From: Sorangium cellulosum
Lineage (GTDB): Bacteria > Myxococcota_A > Polyangia > Polyangiales > Polyangiaceae
Reading direction: 5' to 3'
Assembly: GCF_004135735.1 (NCBI RefSeq)
Contig: NZ_CP012670.1
Coordinates: 7,518,501 to 7,582,500, forward strand
Length of the DNA stretch: 64,000 bases
Positions within the stretch are counted from its first letter, which is position 1. The number at the start of each line of letters is the position of its first letter. Made by a program: the position numbers and the translations under genes. The notes below the pieces were generated by a model, which was not told where the DNA came from, made no database searches, and was given only the letters and a program-made list of their open reading frames with translations. Shown piece by piece: positions 26,342 to 33,432 of the stretch.

Positions 26342-27673
26342 TCAGGCCGAGAGCCGCTGATCGGCCACGTCGAGCGCCGCGTCCAGCGCGGCGATCCCCT
26401 CGTCGATCTCGGCCTCGCTGATGATGAGCGGCGGCGCCACGACGAGGTGGCTCACCCACCCCATGATGGACACGCCGCGCCTCGCCGCCTCGGCGACCAC
26501 CGCGTCGACCACGAGAGGCCGCCTCGCCGCCTTGTCCTGCGGGACGTTGAACGGCTCCTTGGTCGCGCGATCCTTCACGAGCTCCACCGCCCAGAACAGG
26601 CCGATACCCCGCACGTCGCCGATCGAAGGGTGCCTCTCCTCGAGCGCGCGGAGCCTCTCGCCCACGCGCTCTCCCATCTTCGTCGCGCGGCTCAGGAGGT
26701 CCAGGCGGCGATACTCGTCGATCGCCGCGATCACCGGCGCGAGCGTGAGCGGGTGGGCCTCGTAGGTGTGGCCGTGAGCGAACATGTTGTCGTCGAAGTG
26801 ATCGGCGATCGCGCGCGAGGTCGCGACGACGCCGAGCGGCGCGGCCGCGTTCGTCACGCCCTTCGCGGTCGTCAGGATGTCCGGCACCACGCCCCAGTGC
26901 TCGATCGCGAACCACTTTCCGGTCCTGCCCCAGCCGCTCATCACCTCGTCGGCGATCAGGAGCACGCCGCGCTTCCTCGCGAGCTCCGCGATCCTCGGGA
27001 GGTACTCGGCCGGCGGGATGAGCACGCCGTTCGTGCCCACGATCGGCTCGACCAGCACCGCCGCCACGTTCTCCTCGTGATCGATCATGTAGGCCAGGTA
27101 ATCGGCGCACGCGACGCCGCACTCCGGGTAGCCCCGGCCGAGCGGGCAGCGATAGCAGTTCACCTCCGGGCCGAACACCACGCCCTGGATCTTGCCGGTC
27201 GGCTCGATGAACCAGCGCCGGAGGTCGCCGGTCGCCGCGACCGAGCCGGCCGTGGAGCCGTGATACGAGGTGTAACGGGCGATGATCTTGTGCTTGCCCG
27301 TGTAGAGCCGCGCTATCTTGATCGCCGCCTCGTTCGCCTCCGTGCCCGACGTCGCGAAGAAGAACTTGTCGAGCCCTCTCGGCATCACCTCGAGGAGCTT
27401 CTGCGCCGCCCTGGCCCGGACCTCGCACGTGTGCGCCGGGCTGATGTAGGCGAGCTGCCTCGCCTGCGCGCAGATCGCCTCGATCACGGCCTCGTTCTGG
27501 TGGCCGAGGTTCGAGCAGACGAGCTGGGAGGACATGTCCAGATAGCGCTTGCCGGACGCGTCCCAGAAGGCACAGCCCTCCGCGCGGGTGACGTGGATCG
27601 GCTTCCATCCGCGCTGGGCGCGCCATGTGCCGTACGTGTGCTTCGTGGTCAGCTCGATGATGTCGTCGCTCAT
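26342..27673 (-). CDS. Class III PLP-dependent aminotransferase (omega-amino acid:pyruvate type)
   Basis: 443 residues from ATG 27673. Fold-type I features: ATSGTEANEAAIK, RYTSYHGSTAGS, Asp242 in LLIADEVMSGWGRTGK and the PLP-binding Lys271 in TTAKGVTNAAAPLG. The family includes beta-alanine:pyruvate and taurine:pyruvate transaminases. The pyrimidine operon about 15 kb upstream makes beta-alanine and has the semialdehyde dehydrogenase but no transaminase, so this enzyme could close that gap; the link is by inference, as the gene is alone here. The frame extends to 27970 but the conserved N-terminus starts at 27673. Confidence 0.9.
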   Translation of the reverse strand: MSDDIIELTTKHTYGTWRAQRGWKPIHVTRAEGCAFWDASGKRYLDMSSQLVCSNLGHQNEAVIEAICAQARQLAYISPAHTCEVRARAAQKLLEVMPRGLDKFFFATSGTEANEAAIKIARLYTGKHKIIARYTSYHGSTAGSVAATGDLRRWFIEPTGKIQGVVFGPEVNCYRCPLGRGYPECGVACADYLAYMIDHEENVAAVLVEPIVGTNGVLIPPAEYLPRIAELARKRGVLLIADEVMSGWGRTGKWFAIEHWGVVPDILTTAKGVTNAAAPLGVVATSRAIADHFDDNMFAHGHTYEAHPLTLAPVIAAIDEYRRLDLLSRATKMGERVGERLRALEERHPSIGDVRGIGLFWAVELVKDRATKEPFNVPQDKAARRPLVVDAVVAEAARRGVSIMGWVSHLVVAPPLIISEAEIDEGIAALDAALDVADQRLSA

Positions 27674-27887
27674 GGCCACACTCGCTGTTCGAGGGAGGCA
27701 CCCAGCGTAGAGCGTCCTTCGACCTCCTCGCACGTGAATTTCCCTGCGGCGCTCGCCCGCTCCGTCCTCCACGCCGCGACGGGCCCTGGCCTTCTGTCCT
27801 GCCGTGATTCGCTGTGGATGCCGTGAAGCGCGGACGGCGCGATCACGCCCGCCGCGCCGCGCGGGCTCGCGCCCCGGCGCGGCAGCC

Positions 27888-28214
27888 TCAGGACGCCGTC
27901 CTGCCCTGCGCGCTCGCCGCCGCCACGTCGCGCAGGCGGGCGATGCGGAACTCCAGCCGGGAGAGGACATCGTCTCGGGTCGCCCCGCATCCGGCGTCCA
28001 TCAACACCTGCTGGCACATCGCGCACATCTGAAGGAGGTGAGCCCGGAGCTCCTCGACGCTCGCCCGTCCACTCTTCAGCTCGTCGAGCCGCCTCGCCAG
28101 GCCCGCCGACTCGCGGCCTGCCTGCGCCGGATCCGCGGCCGCTGCCGGCTCGTTCCAGCACGCCGAGCTCACCCCGCACAGGAAGCACGGACCTTCGATG
28201 GGTTTCTGCAGCAT
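27888..28214 (-). CDS. Small Cys-containing hypothetical protein
   Basis: 108 residues. Two cysteine pairs, CFLCG at residues 10-14 and CAMCQQ near 63, plus single Cys residues (SSACW and DAGCGA), suggest a small zinc or Fe-S site. The middle is a charged helix (ARRLDELKSGRASVEELRAH). No known family is recognised. The gene lies upstream of the aminotransferase on the same strand, 214 bases apart, so cotranscription is possible but not obvious. Confidence 0.55.
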   Translation of the reverse strand: MLQKPIEGPCFLCGVSSACWNEPAAAADPAQAGRESAGLARRLDELKSGRASVEELRAHLLQMCAMCQQVLMDAGCGATRDDVLSRLEFRIARLRDVAAASAQGRTAS

Positions 28215-28378
28215 GGATCTCCCTCGCGAACTGGGTCTGGAGGAGCATCCTGGAGCCGCGCTCCCGGATCACAAGCCGGCCCGGCGCCGCGGGCCGACCT
28301 CTGCGACGCGCCCTGCGCGCCGCGCGCGCCTCGCCGGACCGGGGTCGCGGCGCCGGGGAGACCCGCCCTCCGCGCGCC

Positions 28379-29812
28379 TCAGGAGACGCGCATCGGGCAG
28401 CGGGCGGCGGGCTGAGCCGCGGCGCGCTCCGCCGCCGCCTCCGCCTGGCCCTGCCGAGCCGAGGCAGCGCGCCCGCTCTCCCTGGGCCGCTCCCGCGCTC
28501 CCTCCAGCACCATCACCACCTTCCCGCTCGGCCCCATGGTGATGCCGCGCCGCACGTGCTGGAGGGGCGCCTGGCTCGCGAGCCGGAGCCGGGCTCTCCC
28601 CAGGATCGTGCCGAGGACGACCTTCATCTCGTACGTCGCGAACGCCGCGCCCAGGCACCTCCGGGCGCCGCCTCCGAACGGGATGAACTCGAACGGAGAG
28701 AGCTTGCGGTCCAGGAAGCGCGAGGGATCGAATCGCCCGGGCGATGGGTAGATGTCCTCGCGGCCGTGCAGGAGCAGCGGGGAGGCCGTCACCGCCTCGC
28801 CGGCCGGGACGGTGTACCCCTGGAGCTCGAACGGCCTCCTCAGGACACGGCCGACGTCGACGACCGGCGGGTGAATCCGGAGCGCCTCCAGGCACACCGC
28901 CTCCAGGTACGGGAGCGACGCGAGCGCCTCCGGCGCGGGCGCCGGGCCGAGCGCGTCGATCTCGTCACGGAGCCGCGCGAGGACGGCCGGCTCGCGGTGC
29001 AGCCAGTACATCGCCCAGGCGAGCGACATGGCCGTGGTCTCGTGGCCCGCGAACAGGAGCGCGCGGAGCTGATCCGCGATCTCGAGATCGCCCATGGCCC
29101 CGCCGTCGTCGTAGCGGGCGCTCATCATCAGCCCGAGGATGTCCTGCGAGGCGGCGCCCGATCCGCGCCTCCGCCGGATCTCCTCGACGAGCAGCGCCTC
29201 GAGCGCCTTGCCCGCCCGCTGGTGGCGCGCCCAGGGGCCGAGGCCGGCGAAATCGCGCCGGAGCGCCGGGATGATGATGAAGCTCGGGCTCAGCGACTCG
29301 ACGAGGCGGAGCACGGCCTCGCGCGTCCTGGCGACGCGCTCCTCGCCCGTCACGCCGAAGACGACGCGGATGATCACGTCGAGCGCGATGGCCTGGGTCG
29401 CCTCGAGCATCGAGAACGGGGCGCCCGGCCGCCACCGCGACGCCACGTCGAGGCTGATCTCCGCGATCGCCTCGCCCTGGGCCCGCATCGTGGCGGCCTG
29501 GAACGACGGCGTGAGCAGCTTCCGATCGCGCCGGTGCCGGGCGCCCGTCGTGACCACGACCGAGGACGCCCCGAACACCGGCGCGGTCAGCTCCGCGCCC
29601 CAGACATCGAACGTGTCCGGGTCGGCCGTGTAGATCGCGCGGATCGCCTCCGGATCTCCCGTGATGGTGAGAGGCCCATTCGGCGTCCTCATGCGGAACG
29701 TGTAGCCGTGCTCGGCGGCGAGGCGCTTCAAGACCGGCTCGGACGAGATGAATCCGGCGCGGATGAAGTCCACGAGATTGAATGATGTCGGTCCGGGCGG
29801 CAGATGTCCCAT
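28379..29812 (-). CDS. Cytochrome P450
   Basis: 477 residues, soluble bacterial type without a membrane anchor. Key features: I-helix oxygen-activation motif AGHETT (255-260), ExxR at Glu309/Arg312, and haem loop FGGGARRCLG with the ligand Cys386. The GGDL-free N-terminus (MGHLPPGPTSFNLVDF) begins with the Pro-rich hinge common to CYP110-like and eukaryote-like P450s. The start at 29812 has GGAG at good spacing. No ferredoxin or reductase gene is adjacent. It is followed upstream by a short threonyl-tRNA synthetase on the same strand (120 bases). The last 45 residues are an Ala/Arg/Gln-rich tail not needed for the fold. Substrate unknown. Confidence 0.94.
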   Translation of the reverse strand: MGHLPPGPTSFNLVDFIRAGFISSEPVLKRLAAEHGYTFRMRTPNGPLTITGDPEAIRAIYTADPDTFDVWGAELTAPVFGASSVVVTTGARHRRDRKLLTPSFQAATMRAQGEAIAEISLDVASRWRPGAPFSMLEATQAIALDVIIRVVFGVTGEERVARTREAVLRLVESLSPSFIIIPALRRDFAGLGPWARHQRAGKALEALLVEEIRRRRGSGAASQDILGLMMSARYDDGGAMGDLEIADQLRALLFAGHETTAMSLAWAMYWLHREPAVLARLRDEIDALGPAPAPEALASLPYLEAVCLEALRIHPPVVDVGRVLRRPFELQGYTVPAGEAVTASPLLLHGREDIYPSPGRFDPSRFLDRKLSPFEFIPFGGGARRCLGAAFATYEMKVVLGTILGRARLRLASQAPLQHVRRGITMGPSGKVVMVLEGARERPRESGRAASARQGQAEAAAERAAAQPAARCPMRVS

Positions 29813-29932
29813 CGGTTGGCTCCGTGGAGGGCTGGGGGCGTGCTGTCATGTCCCCGGACGTCCGGACGAGCCGAGGGCGCCAGCGAACCGGTCCGACACG
29901 CGCGCCGGCGTTTGGTTCCAGCAAACGCCGGC

Positions 29933-31132
29933 TCAGGCGTGCCGCTCACACCGCCGCGCCACCTCGTGGACGGCCTCGTCGAGCGGGAGCTCGCGCTGCC
30001 GTCCCCCCTCGCGCTCCCGGAGCGCCACGGCGCGGCGCTCGGCCTCGCGCTTGCCGACCACCGCGACGAGGGGGATCGCGGCCGCGTGCGCGAGGGCGAT
30101 CTTGCGCGAGAGCGTCTCGTCCCCCGCGTCGAGGATCGCGCGCACCCCCTTCTGCTGGAGCCGCAGGAGGACCTCCTCGGCATAAGCGCGCTGCGCCTCC
30201 GCCACCGGCACGACGACCACCTGCTCCGGAGACAGCCAGGGTGGCAGGGCGCCCCTGGATTGCTCGAGCAGGACGCCGAGGAAGCGCTCCAGGCTGCCGA
30301 GCAACGCGCGGTGGAGCACGGCTGGGCGCCGGCGCGCCCCCGACGCGTCGACATACGTGATGTCGAACCGCTCGGGCAGCACGAAATCGAGCTGGATGGT
30401 CCCGCACTGCCAGCTCCGCCCGAGCCGGTCGCGCAGCACGAACTCGAGCTTGGGCCCGTAGAAGGCCCCTTCCCCGGGCTGCTCCTTGCAATCGAGCCCC
30501 GCGCTGCGCGCCGCCGCGGACAGCGCCGCCTCCGCGCGATCCCACGCGGCGTCGCTCCCGGCGCGCTCGGCGGGGCGCGTCGAGAAGCCGACCACCATGT
30601 CCTCGAAGCCGAAGCCGGCGTAGAAATCGCGGAGCGCGCTCGCGAAGCGCACGACCTCGGGCTCGACCTGCTCCTCCGTGCAGAAGATGTGGCCGTCGTC
30701 CTGGGTGAACTGGCGCAGGCGGAAGAGGCCGTGGAGCGTGCCGCTCGGCTCGTCCCTGTGCACGAGGCCGAACTCGCCGATGCGCAGCGGCAGATCCCGG
30801 TAGGACGGCGCCATGCGCGCCACGATCTGCATGTGCCCCGGGCAGCTCACGGGCTTGATGGCGGCCGCGTGCTCCTCCTCGGACAGCCGGAACATGTTCG
30901 AGGAGAAATTGTCCCAGTGGCCGCTCGCCTTCCAGATCGCCTGCCTCAAGATCTGCGGCGTGCGGACCTCTCGATAGCTGTCGCGCATCATCTGGCGCCG
31001 GACCGCCTCCTCCAGGACGCGATAGAGCGTGAAGCCGCGCGCATGCCAGAACACCATGCCGGGCGCCTCCTCCTGGAAATGGAACAGGTCGAGGCGCTGG
31101 CCCAAAGTGCGATGATCGTCGTCGTCGAGCAT
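29933..31132 (-). CDS. thrS: Short threonyl-tRNA synthetase lacking the TGS and editing domains
   Basis: 399 residues against about 640 for full ThrRS. It starts directly at the catalytic core (DHRTLGQRLDLFHFQEEAPG) and has no N-terminal TGS or second (editing) domain. The catalytic core is intact: zinc ligands Cys in VSCPGHMQ, His in DDGHIFCTEEQ and His in LHRALLGSLERF; class II motif 2 lies in EFGLVHRDEPSGTLHG. The C-terminal anticodon-binding domain is present (VVVVPVAEAQRAYAEEVL onward). It should charge Thr but not clear Ser-tRNA(Thr) itself. The ATG at 31132 has GGAGA upstream. A strong hairpin precedes it. A full-length thrS elsewhere would make this a second copy. Confidence 0.88.
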   Translation of the reverse strand: MLDDDDHRTLGQRLDLFHFQEEAPGMVFWHARGFTLYRVLEEAVRRQMMRDSYREVRTPQILRQAIWKASGHWDNFSSNMFRLSEEEHAAAIKPVSCPGHMQIVARMAPSYRDLPLRIGEFGLVHRDEPSGTLHGLFRLRQFTQDDGHIFCTEEQVEPEVVRFASALRDFYAGFGFEDMVVGFSTRPAERAGSDAAWDRAEAALSAAARSAGLDCKEQPGEGAFYGPKLEFVLRDRLGRSWQCGTIQLDFVLPERFDITYVDASGARRRPAVLHRALLGSLERFLGVLLEQSRGALPPWLSPEQVVVVPVAEAQRAYAEEVLLRLQQKGVRAILDAGDETLSRKIALAHAAAIPLVAVVGKREAERRAVALREREGGRQRELPLDEAVHEVARRCERHA

Positions 31133-31182
31133 GTCAGTCTCCGTCGGGCAATGGCCGGTCGGACGGAGCGCAGCGACGCGAC

Positions 31183-31208
31183 GGCCCCGTCCGGATTCCG
31201 GCGGGGCC
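31183..31208 (-). promoter_or_regulatory. Strong hairpin in the thrS 5' leader
   Basis: GGCCCCG (31183-31189) pairs with CGGGGCC (31202-31208), and an inner CCGG-ATT-CCGG continues the stem after one bulged base: 11 base pairs around a 3-base loop, 51 bases upstream of the thrS start. It could be an attenuator, the end of an upstream transcript, or a binding site. ThrRS autoregulates through its leader RNA in E. coli, but that leader mimics tRNA(Thr), which this does not clearly do. Confidence 0.4.
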
Positions 31209-31414
31209 TGGTTTCTCGTGTGATCGTCAGCTCAGCGCACGCACACGAGACCCGTCCCGCCGGTGCGGGTGGTGGTCGTCGTGGTCGCGGTGAATACGCT
31301 CACGAGGCGAGTTCTATCGTGCGATGGCGAGATCGTCAAGCGGGGCGGCGGCGGGCGTCTCTCTTCTTCCTTCTTCACATCCCGAGAGCGCAGGGCGGCC
31401 GGGCCGGCGCCGCG

Positions 31415-32020
31415 TCAGCGCGCGGGCGCCGGCGCGCCCCGCTCGGCCCCGGACAGACGGCCGGCGACGGCGCGAGACAGCAGCACGGCTCCGGTGAAGA
31501 CATAGCCCGAGAGCGATCGGAGGACGTCGTAGCCGCGGCCGGCCAGCGGCAGGCTCTGGAGGATGTCGCCGACGCTCCACATCTCCTCGTGACGCGTCAC
31601 GTGGAAGCGCTCTCCTTCTTCGAGCATCTCGAAGTCGTAGGTCAGGATCATCCGGAGGCGATACGCGCGGCGCGGGAGCAGCCTCAGGCTCAGGGTGCTG
31701 TCGACGAGGACCCGGCCCGCGTCGCGCCGCTCGGACAGCCGGGCGTTCATCTGGGCGATGTCGAGGTCACCATGGACGCCGCGATGGGTTCCGGACAGGT
31801 CGATCTGGTACGTCTCGACCCCGCGCACGCGCCGCCACGGGTTGACGAACTCGATGTCAGGGGCGAGGTAGGGATAGACCTCCTCCGCGAGGACCGAGGC
31901 AGGAATGCTCGTGTCGTACATGAGGTGCGTCATGCGCCTGAAGCGCTTCTCGATGTCGGCGAGCCCCAGGCCCGGCAGCGTGGGGATCGTGAACGGGCGG
32001 CAGTTCACCTTTGTCGCCAT
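31415..32020 (-). CDS. SnoaL/NTF2-like hypothetical protein
   Basis: 201 residues from ATG 32020, chosen for the GGAGAG seven bases upstream; an ATG five codons earlier is possible. The pattern VLAEEVYPYLAPDIEFVNPW at about 40-60, followed by long strands (DSTLSLRLLPRRAYRLRM, ILTYDFEMLEEGERFHVTRH), resembles NTF2/SnoaL-like cone folds of the DUF2358 type. The C-terminal 25 residues are Arg/Pro-rich. It lies 282 bases upstream of thrS on the same strand. No catalytic residues can be assigned. Confidence 0.55.
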   Translation of the reverse strand: MATKVNCRPFTIPTLPGLGLADIEKRFRRMTHLMYDTSIPASVLAEEVYPYLAPDIEFVNPWRRVRGVETYQIDLSGTHRGVHGDLDIAQMNARLSERRDAGRVLVDSTLSLRLLPRRAYRLRMILTYDFEMLEEGERFHVTRHEEMWSVGDILQSLPLAGRGYDVLRSLSGYVFTGAVLLSRAVAGRLSGAERGAPAPAR

Positions 32021-32357
32021 GTCGTGACTCTCCATCTCGGCGTGCCCCCGCTCGGGTGTGAAGCACCGGCGCGGACAGGGAAGATGGAGGCCAAGACGCA
32101 ACGGACGGGCCGCGAGGCGCGGGCCCCCCGCGCGCGGCGCGGCGCCTCGCTCCGCCCAGCATGCCCCGTGAGCGGCCGCGCAGGGCTCTCGAAAAGCCCT
32201 GCTCACCGCGCGGTTCAGCGCAACAATCGGCGCGTTCGCCCTGGATTGGCCTGGTCCCGGGGGCGCTCGCGGCTATCTTGCCGCGCCGTTCGGCCCGACC
32301 GGGCGCGCGGCGCCCCGCGCCGCGCCGGCGAGGTCGAAAGGAGAGGGAGTATCACGG
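32021..32357. other. Divergent intergenic region
   Basis: Lies between the NTF2-like gene (minus) and the repeat-rich lipoprotein (plus). No gene-like frame is convincing. Near the plus-strand gene, AGGAGAGGGAG at 32339-32349 supplies a ribosome site. No recognisable promoter. Confidence 0.4.
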
Positions 32358-33362
32358 GTGCTGGAGCGCGCAGCATGGATCGCCGGGAACCTCATCGAGC
32401 CGCGCCGCGCGGCCGCGCGGCGGGTCGCCGCCATGACGGTGCTCGCCCTCGCCGCCGCGGGGTGCGCGCCCCCGGCGACGGCGGCGCGCGCCGCGCCGCC
32501 ACGAGCGGCCGGCGGCGCGGGCGCGGCCGGCGGCGCGAGCGCGGCCGGCGGCGCGGGCGCGGCCGGCGGCGCGAGCGCGGCCGGCGGCGCGAGCGCGGCC
32601 GGCGCGGCGCAGCGCCTGCGCGAAGCGGAGTCGCTGGCGGGCCATTACCGCGTGATCGGCGTGCAGCTCTTCGTGCTGGACGAGGCCAGCGCGGCGGGCG
32701 CGCAGGACGAGCGCGGCGCGGCGCGGCGGGCGGCGCTCGAGGCGGAGGCCGCGCGCGTGCTGGAGAGGACGGTGGCGGCCTACACGGCGCTCGTCGACGC
32801 GCCGGCGCTGCGCCGGGCGGAGCAGCGGCCGCGGGCGCTCCTCGGGCTCGCGCGGGCGCTCCAGGATCGCGGCGACGCGCGCGGCGCCGAGGCGCGGCTG
32901 CGCCAGCTCGTCGAGGACCACCCGGACGCCAGCGAGGCGCCCGAGGCCTACCTCGCGCTGGCGAACCTCGCGTTCGCGGCGGGGCGCCTCGACGCGGCCG
33001 CGCGCGCGTGCGACGGCGCGCTCCAGCGCGGCGCGGGGGCGGCGCTGCGCAAGCGCGCGCTCTACGTGAAGTCGTGGAGCCTGCGGGGCCTCGGCGGCCG
33101 GGGCGCCACCCTCTCGGCCATGACGGCGCTCCGCGAGATCGTGCGGCTCGGCCCCGCGGGCGAGGGCTCGCCGGAAGCGACGATCGACGCGGCCGCGGAG
33201 CGAGAGCTCGTCGAGCTCTACGCCGCGCACGGCGACCTCGACGAGGCCGGCGCGTTCTTCGCGGGCGCCGGCGATCACGCGGGCCCGCGGCTGCTCGCCG
33301 AGGTGAGGGCGCGCGCCGCGCGGCGGCGGCGCCCGCCGCCGCTCGACTGGCCCATGCTCTGA
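32358..33362 (+). CDS. TPR-like lipoprotein with Ala/Gly repeat linker
   Basis: 334 residues from GTG 32358, which has AGGGAG eight bases upstream. The signal peptide ends in LALAAAGC (Cys36). A tandem GGASAA/GGAGAA repeat linker follows (residues about 51-84), then helical pairs typical of TPR/Sel1 solenoids (RALLGLARALQDRGDARGAE, EAYLALANLAFAAGRLDAA). The protein is likely anchored in the outer or inner membrane and used as a protein-binding scaffold. It ends 70 bases before the kinase-globin gene on the same strand, so the two are probably one operon and may act together. Confidence 0.75.
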   Translation: MLERAAWIAGNLIEPRRAAARRVAAMTVLALAAAGCAPPATAARAAPPRAAGGAGAAGGASAAGGAGAAGGASAAGGASAAGAAQRLREAESLAGHYRVIGVQLFVLDEASAAGAQDERGAARRAALEAEAARVLERTVAAYTALVDAPALRRAEQRPRALLGLARALQDRGDARGAEARLRQLVEDHPDASEAPEAYLALANLAFAAGRLDAAARACDGALQRGAGAALRKRALYVKSWSLRGLGGRGATLSAMTALREIVRLGPAGEGSPEATIDAAAERELVELYAAHGDLDEAGAFFAGAGDHAGPRLLAEVRARAARRRRPPPLDWPML

Positions 33363-33432
33363 GCGCCCCCCGCGCGGCCATTGCGCTGCCCGCCGCGCGC
33401 ACGGAGAATGCCGGTCCGGAGAACCGCAGCGC

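Noticed and set aside
28379..32020. Biosynthetic gene cluster from P450, short ThrRS and NTF2-like protein
   Set aside because: No synthase, transporter or regulator characteristic of a cluster is present; kept only as a hint in the ThrRS finding.
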